A stretch of DNA of 64,000 nucleotides. Source: GYS-P2D sp964414425 (GTDB lineage Bacteria; Bacteroidota; Bacteroidia; Chitinophagales; Saprospiraceae). The DNA is taken from contig CAYPWL010000001.1 of NCBI GenBank assembly GCA_964414425.1, positions 124,001-188,000 of the forward strand. Reading direction: 5' to 3'. The position numbers and the translations under genes were made by a program. This document shows positions 52,230 through 62,300 of this stretch, in pieces (the stretch's first letter is position 1; each line of letters opens with the position of its first letter). The notes under the pieces were generated by a model, which was given only the letters and a program-made list of their open reading frames with translations, ran no database searches and was not told the origin of the DNA.

Positions 52230-53132
52230 CTAATTCGCGGGCTGCTTTGCTTCAATCGCCTGTAAGATCTCCTCGTCAGACTTACCCATATTACTGAGTA
52301 AGAAACGAGCACTTTCTGCCATCTGATGATCTGGATATCGCTCTAAAAATGTCTCGTACACTTCACGAGCCGCTTCGGGCTTTTTGTACTCCTGTTCAAG
52401 AATAAACCCTTTGATAAAAGTAACTGTCGGAATATTTTCATAATCCTGATAATCCTCTATGATCCAGTCATATATACTCATAGCCTTGGGCATAGTGCGC
52501 AGGCTCCGGGCTATTTCTGCAGCTTTGTATAAGTAGTCCGCCGTAGCGTTTTCACCAGGTCTTACGAGAGCATATACTTCTGCCGCATCAACATACTTCA
52601 GTGCAGCCTTTTTGTTTATGCCGATTTCATCGGGATTGATTGTCACTTGATCAAATAAGTATTGTAAATAATTAGACTTACTCCGAGCAACGCTATCTAC
52701 TAATATCTGTCTCTTGTTAATCTCAGGGTTATTTTGATCCTTCTGATGCAACTCTTTATAGATCACATTAGAGGCATGCACCTTGTTGAGGTTAATCATG
52801 ATATCTCCTAAGTCCAGTAAGTATGGTGTTTTATCGCCTTGATACTCCTTAGATCGCAGTATGCGAAGTAGAAAATTGGGCGTTTGATCGAGAAATCCAT
52901 AATCTTTTGAGACCTGCGCTCCCTTCGTCAGGTATGGCTCAATTAAATCATACTCCTCATAGTGATCAGAGATATAATCGTTAGCGCCATCCAAAAATGC
53001 TTTAGCTCGCTCCTCACTTGGCTGTAGCTCCAACTCCTTCTCCAATTTATTCAAGGTTTCTATTGCTGGATCTACTTTCTCTTGACAACTCAATAACAGA
53101 GAGATCATTATAGTCAATGCTAATAGTCTCAT
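52230..53132 (-). CDS. TPR-like lipoprotein
   Basis: The 300-residue lipoprotein (signal ending SLLLSC, Cys16) is wholly helical with TPR/BamD-like hairpins. The last repeat reads KKPEAAREVYETFLERYPDHQMAESARFLLSNMG, the typical 'A...Y..fl..yP.....a.a...l..' of YfgC/BamD-type scaffolds. A periplasmic scaffolding role is likely; the partner is unknown. Promoter-like TATCTTTG lies 29 bases upstream. Confidence 0.8.
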   Translation of the reverse strand: MRLLALTIMISLLLSCQEKVDPAIETLNKLEKELELQPSEERAKAFLDGANDYISDHYEEYDLIEPYLTKGAQVSKDYGFLDQTPNFLLRILRSKEYQGDKTPYLLDLGDIMINLNKVHASNVIYKELHQKDQNNPEINKRQILVDSVARSKSNYLQYLFDQVTINPDEIGINKKAALKYVDAAEVYALVRPGENATADYLYKAAEIARSLRTMPKAMSIYDWIIEDYQDYENIPTVTFIKGFILEQEYKKPEAAREVYETFLERYPDHQMAESARFLLSNMGKSDEEILQAIEAKQPAN

Positions 53133-53161
53133 AGGAATTATGATATAATTGATGTTCTAAA

Positions 53162-53169
53162 CAAAGATA
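53162..53169 (-). promoter_or_regulatory. Candidate -7 element of the TPR lipoprotein gene
   Basis: On the minus strand TATCTTTG perfectly matches TAnnTTTG and ends 29 bases before the ATG at 53132. No clear -33 element. Confidence 0.4.
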
Positions 53170-53214
53170 ACTATGAGTCATTAGTAATAGTATAACAATA
53201 CAGGTATAAAACAG

Positions 53215-54525
53215 ATGAAAGATATATCCAATGGAACAACAATATACTGGATGCGTAGAGACCTCCGTCTCCACGATAATCATGCTTTATATCAAGCTTT
53301 GAAAGCAGGCATGCCAGTTGTCCCTATATTTATTTTTGATCGTAACATCCTCGATGAATTACCACAGAATGATACTCGGGCAACCTTCATCCATGACACC
53401 CTTAGCCAAATCAAAAATGAGTTATCCCAACATGGCTCAGACCTTAAGGTTTATTATGGTGATCCATTAAGCATATACAAGGACATCATCTCCAAATACA
53501 ATGTAAAGTCCATCTATACCAATACCGATTACGAACCATATGCATTAGCACGAGATCATTCAGTGCGGGATCTAATAGAACAGAGCGGAGGATCATTTCA
53601 TGACTTCAAGGATCACGTCATCTATGAGCGGCAAGAGATACTGAGCAATAGTGACAAACCCTACACGGTCTTCACCCCCTACAAAAAGAAATGGTTAGCC
53701 AGATTGGAAGAATATGGTCTTGAGCAATATCCCTCAGAAAAGCATTTAGATCAACTCGCTCAGGTTGATAGTGAGACAATGATATCATTAGAGCAGATGA
53801 ACTTCACTCGTTCTACCATTACTATACCCTCGTCAACCGTCAATCAAGGAACTATCAAGAACTATGACAAGACTCGAAACTTCCCCGGTCTTGAGCATAG
53901 CACCTCTAAGCTTGGCATTCATTTTAGATTTGGTACGATCAGTATCCGTGAGAAAGCCCTCAAAGCCAAGAGCTTAAATGATACCTACCTGAGTGAATTG
54001 ATCTGGAGAGACTTCTACAGTCAGATCTTATCAAACTTCCCTCATGTAGTTGATGGAGCCTTCAGGGCTAAGTATGATACCATAGAATGGCGTACTAACG
54101 AATCAGATCTTCAAGCCTGGAAAGATGGAGTTACCGGGTATCCGATGGTAGATGCTGGTATGCGAGAGCTCAATACTACTGGGTATATGCATAACCGAGT
54201 TAGGATGATTACGGCGAGCTTCCTGACCAAGCACCTACTTATCAACTGGCGCATGGGCGAGGCGTATTTCGCCGAAAAGCTGCTCGACTTTGATCTCGCC
54301 AGTAACAATGGGGGATGGCAATGGGCCTCTGGGAGCGGCACCGATGCAGCGCCTTATTTTAGGATATTCAATCCTGCATCACAGCTTCAGAAATTTGACA
54401 AAGAGCTTGTCTACATTAAGAAGTGGATTCCAGAATATGGCACTGATGCATATCCTGCTCCCATAGTAGATCATAAGTTTGCTCGTGAGCGTTGCCTCGA
54501 CACTTATAAAGCAGCCTTAGCATAA
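53215..54525 (+). CDS. phrB: Deoxyribodipyrimidine photolyase (class I type)
   Basis: This 436-residue flavoprotein has an N-terminal alpha/beta domain (YWMRRDLRLHDNHAL). The C-terminal FAD domain has TSKLGIHFRFGTISIRE, LSELIWRDFYSQIL, GVTGYPMVDAGMRELNTTGYMHNRVRMITASFL, the DLASNNGGWQWASGSGTDAAPYFRIFNP block and conserved tryptophans for electron transfer. It repairs UV-induced cyclobutane pyrimidine dimers using blue light. No cryptochrome-type C-terminal extension is present. Presence suggests life in a lit environment (inference). Confidence 0.95.
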   Translation: MKDISNGTTIYWMRRDLRLHDNHALYQALKAGMPVVPIFIFDRNILDELPQNDTRATFIHDTLSQIKNELSQHGSDLKVYYGDPLSIYKDIISKYNVKSIYTNTDYEPYALARDHSVRDLIEQSGGSFHDFKDHVIYERQEILSNSDKPYTVFTPYKKKWLARLEEYGLEQYPSEKHLDQLAQVDSETMISLEQMNFTRSTITIPSSTVNQGTIKNYDKTRNFPGLEHSTSKLGIHFRFGTISIREKALKAKSLNDTYLSELIWRDFYSQILSNFPHVVDGAFRAKYDTIEWRTNESDLQAWKDGVTGYPMVDAGMRELNTTGYMHNRVRMITASFLTKHLLINWRMGEAYFAEKLLDFDLASNNGGWQWASGSGTDAAPYFRIFNPASQLQKFDKELVYIKKWIPEYGTDAYPAPIVDHKFARERCLDTYKAALA

Positions 54526-54562
54526 GGTATACCCATCAAGCTCTCATTATGTTATATCAAAC

Positions 54563-54570
54563 TACCTTTG
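54563..54570 (+). promoter_or_regulatory. Candidate -7 element placed for a leaderless mRNA
   Basis: TACCTTTG is a perfect TAnnTTTG match ending exactly four bases before the ATG at 54575 of the FAD oxidoreductase gene. No TTTG stands 19-21 bases upstream. Confidence 0.45.
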
Positions 54571-54574
54571 CCCT

Positions 54575-55624
54575 ATGCAGGTTGAGGTAGCGATTATCGG
54601 ACAAGGAATAGCGGGAAGCACGCTTGCACTTCAATTGATCCAACGTGGTATTTCCTTTGTTGTTATCGACAAAGGTGCCACATCAGCGGCTACCACGGTA
54701 TCATCTGGACTGATTAATCCTATCACGGGACGTAAGTATGTAAAATCTTGGATGATTGATGATCTGTTACCACAGTCAATCAAAGTATATAGAGCTTTCG
54801 AGGAGCTCCTTGAATCAACTTATATCAATGACAGGTCTATTGTTAGGTCTATAGATACAACAGAACAGGAGAATCAGTGGTATGTCCGAGAGGCCGACTT
54901 AGGATATCAAGATTATATAGTTGGTGATTATGACGGGCCTGACTATTATCCCGAACTGAATGATGCACGATCATTTGGTGTGGTGCACAAGAGCTATAAT
55001 ATAGATGCGGCGCAATTGATCCAGGATTTCAGGGAATATCTCCTTGACAGCGCTCAACTAATTGAGCAAACTATTAACTACGATGAAATTGTTTTCGATA
55101 AGCATAACATTCGGTTTGGTGATATTCAGTGTACATATCTGATCTGTGCAGAAGGGTGGGGCGTACGTCATAATCCATACTTCAGAGATATGCCCTTTCG
55201 CCCAGCGAAGGGCGAAGTGCTCATGGTTAGACTCAATGAGTCATTTCCCACATCGCATATCCTGAAGTATCACAAGTTTTTAGTACCGCAAAACGAAAAA
55301 CATCATTTCTGGCTCGGCAGCAACTATAGTTGGGAGTTCGTCGATGAGCATCCAACAGAAGAAGGCCGTAAAGAGCTCACTAATTATCTAAATACTTACC
55401 TCAAAACTGAGTATAAAGTCATCGATCACTTGGCAGGAGTAAGGCCAGCTACTAAATATCGCAAACCACTCATCGGGAGTCATCATCAGCACAAAAACCT
55501 TGTCCTATTCAACGGGCTTGGCACTAAAGGAATATCCCTTGCCCCATATTGGTCTAATAGGTTGATCAATCACATCTATGTCCAACAAGAATTGGGGACT
55601 GAGTTGCCGAGTTTATATAAATAG
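54575..55624 (+). CDS. FAD-dependent oxidoreductase (DAO/ThiO type)
   Basis: This 349-residue protein of the D-amino-acid-oxidase superfamily has an FAD-binding GxGxxG (residues 9-14, GQGIAG) at its N-terminus. A short S-G-L-I-N-P-I-T-G-R block follows. The C-terminal part contains P-A-K-G-E-V-L, G-V-R-P-A-T-K-Y-R-K-P and N-G-L-G-T-K-G-I-S-L-A-P. The S-G-x-x-N-P-x-x-G-R pattern is shared with the MnmC C-terminal domain and with glycine oxidase relatives. As MnmD is separate here, a role as the MnmC(o) tRNA oxidase is conceivable but unproven. Confidence 0.82.
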   Translation: MQVEVAIIGQGIAGSTLALQLIQRGISFVVIDKGATSAATTVSSGLINPITGRKYVKSWMIDDLLPQSIKVYRAFEELLESTYINDRSIVRSIDTTEQENQWYVREADLGYQDYIVGDYDGPDYYPELNDARSFGVVHKSYNIDAAQLIQDFREYLLDSAQLIEQTINYDEIVFDKHNIRFGDIQCTYLICAEGWGVRHNPYFRDMPFRPAKGEVLMVRLNESFPTSHILKYHKFLVPQNEKHHFWLGSNYSWEFVDEHPTEEGRKELTNYLNTYLKTEYKVIDHLAGVRPATKYRKPLIGSHHQHKNLVLFNGLGTKGISLAPYWSNRLINHIYVQQELGTELPSLYK

Positions 55625-55798
55625 TTACTGTTTAAACTTACTCCCGCAGAAGTCATTACTCTCAGTAATACTGCTACAGAGCTAAATCTAATGAAGCAGA
55701 TCACTCACAAGACAAAGTCAATGTAGAGTTCCAACTAATCCAATGAAGTTAAAATAATGTTCATCTCAGAATAAACTGCATGATCTGAAGGCAATCTA

Positions 55799-55806
55799 TA
55801 TCTTCG
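55799..55806 (+). promoter_or_regulatory. Candidate -7 element placed for a leaderless mRNA
   Basis: TATCTTCG (one mismatch to TAnnTTTG) ends exactly four bases before the TTG at 55811. It agrees with that TTG being the start codon of the pseudouridine synthase. The 55625-55798 stretch upstream holds no frame I can support. Confidence 0.35.
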
Positions 55807-55810
55807 TGGC

Positions 55811-56668
55811 TTGATTACAATAGAAACACACAACGTACCGCCCCTTGACACTGAACAGCGGCTCTCGGACTATGCTGTTGGCATATTTCAGGTCATCACA
55901 TCTCGTAAGGGTATAAAGAAAGCCATTTCGAAGGGTCTTATAACGGTGGATGGCGAGCGAGGCACTACAGGTAAGCTCATCAAAGGTGGTGAAATGATCA
56001 GCCTCCTTGAGGCACGAGACAAGAAGCCAACTATTAAGCTGAATATAGATATATTATATGAAGATGATCACTTAGCGATCGTCAATAAACCTGCAGGTAT
56101 TGTAGTAAGTGGCAATCAGAAAAGAACCTTAGAAAACACCTTGCCCGGTAATCTCAGCCCCTCTGAGCAAATAGATCATCTGACACGGCCGTTGCCAGTT
56201 CATCGATTGGATCATTCTACATCTGGCCTGTTGCTTGTGGCTAAAACACGCTCATGTCATACGGCGCTATCTGATCTATTCGCTCAGAGAGAAATCCAAA
56301 AGACTTACCATGCTATAGTCATGGGTGAGATCAAAGGCGAAGGAGTCATTGAAACAAAAATCAAAGAGAAGTCAGCCGAGACACATTATAAGGTCATCAA
56401 GACTATAGCCTCTAATAAGTACAATTCTTTAAACCTGGTAGAACTCAAACCAGTAACCGGGCGCCGCCACCAATTGCGAATACATATGCTTGAGAATGGC
56501 ACCCCTATACTTGGAGATCGTAAGTATTTCATCGAAGGAAAAGTATCAAAAGCCTCAGGCCTCTTCCTTTGTGCAGTGGGATTGAAGTTCACACATCCCG
56601 TAACTGAAGAGATCATAGAGCATTTTATAGATGCACCTAATAAGTTTAGTAAGATCATTGAGCTCTAA
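55811..56668 (+). CDS. RluA-family pseudouridine synthase
   Basis: This 285-residue synthase has an N-terminal S4-like domain (RLSDYAVGI to GGEMISLL). The catalytic domain has HRLDHSTSGLLLVAK (nucleophile Asp134) and the GRRHQLRIHM and LGDRKYF motifs. It isomerises uridine in rRNA or tRNA; the target is not deducible. The start is a TTG preceded at four bases by a -7 element. No ATG is available before conserved sequence. Convergent with the nucleoid-protein gene. Confidence 0.9.
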   Translation: MITIETHNVPPLDTEQRLSDYAVGIFQVITSRKGIKKAISKGLITVDGERGTTGKLIKGGEMISLLEARDKKPTIKLNIDILYEDDHLAIVNKPAGIVVSGNQKRTLENTLPGNLSPSEQIDHLTRPLPVHRLDHSTSGLLLVAKTRSCHTALSDLFAQREIQKTYHAIVMGEIKGEGVIETKIKEKSAETHYKVIKTIASNKYNSLNLVELKPVTGRRHQLRIHMLENGTPILGDRKYFIEGKVSKASGLFLCAVGLKFTHPVTEEIIEHFIDAPNKFSKIIEL

Positions 56669-56716
56669 TAACTAAGAGTCGTCTAAATTTTTCGACAGTT
56701 GAGCTTGGGAGTTATT
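56667..56716. repeat. Inverted repeat between convergent genes
   Basis: AATAACT (56667-56673) and AGTTATT (56710-56716) flank a smaller GTCG/CGAC hairpin. The arms include both stop codons of the convergent genes. There is no T-run of six, so use as a bidirectional terminator is only a possibility. Confidence 0.25.
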
Positions 56717-57755
56717 TCTCCTCTTCGTAATACACTTTATAGTACTTACGACCATCAGGTTCTGTTCCTCTCTCGATCATACTATGATCACCATGGATGT
56801 AGATGTGAAAATTCTTATCCAATTTAAGTACTGACTTAAAATACTTTTGACTCTTCTTGACAGCCTTAGGGGATACTGTAATCTTATCATCGAACGTAAC
56901 GCCTATCTCACGCTGATAGCCTGCGCTAAAAGAATCAAATGACTCCATGACATTAGTATCTTGTAATACTTGGCTCTTATACTCTTCCTGTGTAAATGAA
57001 GGATTCTCATTAAAGAATTCAACACTTTCTTTTAGTAGTACTTTTTGATGCAGAGGTTCGATATCAAACTCCTGATTAATCTGATGCTTGAGGTAGCTCT
57101 CTGCAAGATTCATATACTTGGTCGTTGTATGGTATGCATTCTCCTTAGTTTTGACGTTTAGGAAGTCCTGCTCCCAGTATTGCGCCTCTTGATTACCATT
57201 GGTTCGATCACTCATTTTTACAATAAATCCCTCGTCTCTTTCCGTATTGAGGATTAGTGTGGTCTTGTCCAATTTATTGAGTGCTATACCCAATTCTATA
57301 TTAATATTGATCTGCTGATCACCTTGATCAAATGTGATATATTGCTCCAGCGTTTCAGACTTGAATATCCCAATGCCACTCACCAGCTCATCATAATACG
57401 GGATATCCTCTACATATAATAGGATTACATCACCGCTCTTAATATTGGGATGCGAGGAGCAATGAAAGAGATGCTTCATTATTGACTGACCTGTCTGATG
57501 AAATTCTTCACCACCATCGAATACTGTACTGACCAACTGAAACAGCGAGTTCAACTTATGATCATCATTGCTAAATGTAAACTGAAAGTCCTCGTCACGA
57601 TCTAACATCGGTATAATCAGATTGGATACTAATGTATCCTGTAATGTTGGTGTAATCGGAACTGCATTCTCTGATAAATAGAGCTGTGAATGTTCGCCAT
57701 GCTGAACACGATGGGCACTTAATCCAATAAGTCGAGAAGTCTGTTCAATATTCAT
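56712..57755 (-). CDS. Nucleoid-associated protein (NdpA/YejK family)
   Basis: This 347-residue protein shows the NA37 family pattern: an N-terminal I-x-x-x-S-A-H-R-V region, SGDVILLYVEDIPYYDELVSGIGIFKSE in the middle, D-E-G-F-I-V-K-M-S-D-R-T-N near 200, and a C-terminal A-V-K-K-S-Q-K-Y-F-K-S-V block. The Escherichia relative YejK binds the nucleoid; its biochemical role is unclear. The product should be cytoplasmic. Divergent from the FGGY kinase gene. Confidence 0.82.
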   Translation of the reverse strand: MNIEQTSRLIGLSAHRVQHGEHSQLYLSENAVPITPTLQDTLVSNLIIPMLDRDEDFQFTFSNDDHKLNSLFQLVSTVFDGGEEFHQTGQSIMKHLFHCSSHPNIKSGDVILLYVEDIPYYDELVSGIGIFKSETLEQYITFDQGDQQININIELGIALNKLDKTTLILNTERDEGFIVKMSDRTNGNQEAQYWEQDFLNVKTKENAYHTTTKYMNLAESYLKHQINQEFDIEPLHQKVLLKESVEFFNENPSFTQEEYKSQVLQDTNVMESFDSFSAGYQREIGVTFDDKITVSPKAVKKSQKYFKSVLKLDKNFHIYIHGDHSMIERGTEPDGRKYYKVYYEEEK

Positions 57756-57838
57756 ATATACTTAATCCATTAGATCATAAAGACTGCATAATTAATCTTA
57801 TTATTGGACATCTAATACCTCATTAAAAGTATTTCATC

Positions 57839-59320
57839 GTGTACGCAATAGGCTATGATATAGGCAGTTCCTCCATTAAGGCTGCATTGGTCGACATCAA
57901 GCAAAACAAAGAGATTCTGAGTATACGATCGCCTCAGGAAGAGCTGACCATGATCGCCCATAACCCGGGTTGGGCTGAGCAAGATCCCGAGGTATGGTGG
58001 GAGCATGTTTGCAAGGCCACTAAAGAATTAATCACAAGATCCAGCATACGACCCGATGAAATAAAGTCTATCGGAATCTCTTATCAGATGCATGGTCTTG
58101 TAGTTGTTGATCAAAACCTTGAGGTGCTACGGCCCTCGATCATCTGGTGTGACAGTCGTGCTGTTGCAATAGGAGAGAAAGCCTTTCAAAACATAGGCAC
58201 TCAAGAATGCCTCACAAGACACATGAATAGTCCGGGCAACTTCACGGCCTCCAAGTTGGCGTGGATCAAAACTCATGAACCCGAGATCTATAAGAAGATC
58301 TATAAAGCCATGTTACCTGGTGACTATATAGCAATGAAGCTCACTGGACAAGTTAAAACAACGGTATCAGGATTGTCAGAGGGAATATTATGGGACTTCA
58401 GAGATGAACAACCCTCCAAGGCTATTCTTGAGGCATATGATTTTAATAAAGAGATAATTCCGGAGCATAGTCAGTCAATTTCTCTACAAGGAGATACAAC
58501 GGCTCCTGCGGCACAACAGACTGGGTTAACTGAGGGTATACCAGTCGGGTATCGTGCTGGCGACCAACCTAATAATGCGCTTTCTCTCGGTGTATTGCGC
58601 CCGGGACAAGTCGCTGCTACAGGTGGCACCTCAGGTGTCGTATACGGTGTGATTGATCACAAGAAGTATGATCCACTATCGCGAGTAAACAACTTTGCCC
58701 ACATCAACTATACAGCGGAGACCCCATATGTCGGTGTATTGTTATGCATCAACGGTACAGGTATTGCCTATAATCACATCCGCCAGATCACAGGATCGGG
58801 CCTTAGTTATCAACAACTTGAAGAATTAGCTGCTAAAGTTGACATAGGGGCAGATGGATTGAGCTTTTTACCATTCGGTAATGGAGCTGAACGGATGCTT
58901 GGAAACCAAGAGTTAGGAGCACAATATCATGGTCTATCATTTAATCAACACGGTCAAGGACATTATGTCAGAGCTACTTTGGAAGGCATTGCTTTTTCCT
59001 TCGTGTATGGGATTAACATTATGAAAGAGATGGGCCTCGTCCTCGATGAAATCATTGCTGGCAAGGATAACATGTTTCAGTCTACCGTATTTGCTCAGAT
59101 AATCAGCGATCTCACAGGATCTACTATCAGACTTGTCGATACCACAGGTGCTGTAGGAGCCGCTCGCGCCAGTGCTGTAGCGATTGGCGCATTCTCTGAT
59201 ATAGAGACGGCTATGGAGGGTATAGAGTATGTCAAATCCTATAGTCCTAATCAGGATACAGAGCAACAGATGACAGCTTATAAAAAGTGGCTCGACATAT
59301 TAACGCCACAACTCAACTGA
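57839..59320 (+). CDS. xylB: FGGY carbohydrate kinase, xylulokinase-like
   Basis: This 493-residue sugar kinase has an ATP/phosphate loop near the start (G-Y-D-I-G-S-S-S-I-K), the substrate region S-Y-Q-M-H-G-L-V-V, the catalytic Asp in R-A-G-D-Q-P-N-N-A, A-T-G-G-T-S-G-V-V, and the C-terminal A-T-L-E-G-I-A-F-S with G-A-V-G-A-A-R-A-S-A. The M-H-G-L block is typical of xylulokinases. D-xylulose phosphorylation is therefore likely but other pentuloses are possible. It begins at a GTG. No xylose isomerase is nearby. Confidence 0.85.
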   Translation: MYAIGYDIGSSSIKAALVDIKQNKEILSIRSPQEELTMIAHNPGWAEQDPEVWWEHVCKATKELITRSSIRPDEIKSIGISYQMHGLVVVDQNLEVLRPSIIWCDSRAVAIGEKAFQNIGTQECLTRHMNSPGNFTASKLAWIKTHEPEIYKKIYKAMLPGDYIAMKLTGQVKTTVSGLSEGILWDFRDEQPSKAILEAYDFNKEIIPEHSQSISLQGDTTAPAAQQTGLTEGIPVGYRAGDQPNNALSLGVLRPGQVAATGGTSGVVYGVIDHKKYDPLSRVNNFAHINYTAETPYVGVLLCINGTGIAYNHIRQITGSGLSYQQLEELAAKVDIGADGLSFLPFGNGAERMLGNQELGAQYHGLSFNQHGQGHYVRATLEGIAFSFVYGINIMKEMGLVLDEIIAGKDNMFQSTVFAQIISDLTGSTIRLVDTTGAVGAARASAVAIGAFSDIETAMEGIEYVKSYSPNQDTEQQMTAYKKWLDILTPQLN

Positions 59321-59335
59321 TTTTATTACAAATTC

Positions 59336-59343
59336 TATCTTTG
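59336..59343 (+). promoter_or_regulatory. Candidate -7 element placed for a leaderless smc mRNA
   Basis: TATCTTTG is a perfect TAnnTTTG match that ends exactly four bases before the smc ATG at 59348. The gap between xylB and smc is only 27 bases. No -33 TTTG is visible. Confidence 0.45.
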
Positions 59344-59347
59344 CTCG

Positions 59348-62300
59348 ATGCGCCTAAAAAGCCTGAGCATAAAAGGATTCAAGAGTTTTGCTGATGACAC
59401 GGTTATCAACTTCAGCGAAAATCTAATAGGGATAGTAGGCCCTAATGGCTCAGGCAAGTCTAATATTGTCGATGCGGTACGATGGGTCCTCGGAGAACAG
59501 AAGACTTCAGAGCTTAGGCTGGACTCCATGTCTGATGTTTTATTCAACGGTACTAAGACTCGTAAAGAGGGTAGAGTAGCTCGTGCAACATTGACATTTG
59601 ACAATACTAAGAATATCCTACCAACAGATTACAACGAAGTAAGTATCTCACGCATCCTATATCGAGATGGTAGCAGCGAATATCGACTAAACGATGTAAC
59701 CTGCCGTAAGAAAGATATCACCTCGCTATTCATAGATAGTGGGATAGGCTCCAACTCTTATGCGATCATCAGTCTCAATATGGTGGAGGACATCCTACAT
59801 GACAATGGAGGTTCTCGACGATACATGATCGAACAGGCTGCAGGCATCACTAAATATAAAATCCGTAAGAAGGAAACGCAATCAAAGCTTCGCAGCACCA
59901 AAGAAGATCTCGATAGAGTAAGCGATCTCTTGTTTGAGATCGAGAAGAACATGAGTTCTTTTGAGCGTCAAGCAAAACGTACGGAGAAGTTTAATGCACT
60001 AAAAGAAAGCTATAAAAACACCTCGCTACTGGCGGCATCCATGGAAGTCAATGCCATCAATGAGTCCATAAACGATCTGTCAAATAAAGTAAAAACCGAA
60101 AAGGATCATAAACTCACACTCGAGACTGAGATCAAAACATTAGATGCATCAATAGAAAAACATAAGAAAGATATCCTCAAATCTGAATTGAGCCTTAATC
60201 AAGATCAAAAGGCCTACAATACGCTGATCGAAAATCTAAGTCAAGAGGAAAATAACAAGAACCTCCTCAATCAACGTATCATCAATACCAATGACCAGAT
60301 CGCAACTAATCAAACGATCATAGTTGAGGAAGAGAAGAAAATCAAAGTATCCGCTGACAAGGTTGAACTGATCCAATCGAGTATTAATACGATAGAAAAA
60401 GAGCTTAATGAGCTCAAAGTAGAATCTGCAAAAGCAAAAGAAGAGTTCGAGTCTATCCAAAAAGAACATCAAAGCTTGAGGCAGCGAGAGAACCTCATAA
60501 AGATCGAAGCAGCACAAAGACAGCAGGTGGTACGGACGGCTCAACTATCGTTCGAGTCATTGAAGACTGAGCATCAGCTTACTGTATCTGGTATAGAGCA
60601 ATTGCAATTACGTGTCAGTACATTAAAAGAGAATAGCAAACCGCTTGAAACTCGAGAAAAAGAGCTTGATGCATCTCTGAAAGAACTAACTAAAGAGCTG
60701 GATAAAATCAACCAGGAGGTTGAGAAAACAACTCAAGGAGCTGAACAGGTAATGGTAGCTTTTGAAGATCATAAGAAGAAACTGCAGCAGTCAGAGTTAA
60801 ACCAGTCTTCGCTACAGCAGCGTATCAAGTTCCTCAAGAACGTTATAGAAAAGAATGAAGGTGTTCCGCAATCTGTGGCATACCTGCAGTCTGAGAATAA
60901 GGCGCTCATTACGATGTCTGATCTTATCACAGTTACTGATGATAGATATACAGGTGTAGTTGAGTTATTCTTTCAAGACAAACTGCACCACATCATAGCC
61001 AAGGATAGATTGCAGGCTACAGAGTTACTCAAGATGGTAAGTCAAGCTCAGAAAGGGAAAGCCAACTTGATCATAGAATCTGAACTATTTCAAAACAGTG
61101 ATACCCCAGAATTAAAGGATCATACCAGGCTCATAGATGTATTAACGTATCTCCCCGAGCACAAGAAACTGATAGAATTCCTTACTCATAATGTCTATAT
61201 CGCAACATCCAAGGGTAGCGATCAGAATCCAGTAGAAGGTGTTACAATATTAGATCACGAACAGTATCGTATTTCTACAAGAGGAGCACTCTACGGTGGT
61301 TCTAACACCTTGTTTGAGGGCGTACAACTCGGTCGTAAGCAAATCTTAGAAAATCTACAGAAACAATACGATCAGTCCCAGGCAGAGGCTCAGCAGATGC
61401 AGGACAAGCTATCACAGTTGAAAGACAAGGTTACGCTGAGTAAAAACGAACTAAATGCTAATCAGATAGACCTGCACAAAAAACAACAAAGCCAGCAGAA
61501 TATCGAGCGAGAACTATATCAGATTACAAGCCAGATCTCTAATCAGCATAACAACCTCGAGGCAGTTAAGACTCAAATCAGCGAAGCGGAAGGTAAAAGC
61601 ACCACTCTCGTTGCCAAGATCGCAGCACAAGAAATCGAAGTTCAAAATCTCATCAATGTAAAATCCGATGAGATATCAGATGAGCAACTTGCAGAAGAGA
61701 TCAGTGCCTCATACAATAAGATGACGCTCCTATCGCAAAGACGAGATGAGTCAAACAGGAATCTATATCAAAAAGAGAATCAACTACAGTTACTAAGGAA
61801 AGACTCAGAATTCCAAAAAGAGAACTTAGTAAACATAGAACATACCATCTCTTCTAAAAAGAGAGAATCAGAATTATTAGTCGAACAAGTGGCCAACCAT
61901 AACACTAAGATGGAGCAACTTAAGGCTAACTTAGCCAAGCAATATCAAGAGAAAGAAACACTCCAGAAACGTCTGAACTCTTATGAGGATACTTACTACA
62001 AGGAGAAGGGTAAGATATTCGAGATGGAGAAGAAGCGAAGTACTCAACAGCAAAACCTTCATCAGAGGGATAACTTGATCAGCAATATCAACGAAAAGCT
62101 ATCTACTAAGAAATTTGACTTACAGGCTGTGTTGGATCGCTGTGATATTGAGTTCGGGGTAAAGATCAACACATATGAGCCACCTGAAGGAACAGATACT
62201 ACAGTGTCATTACAGGAGCTCGTCAAAAAGCGGGATAGCATCCAGCATAAGATTAGAAATTTTGGTGAGATCAATCCGATGGCCATCACAGCCTATAATG

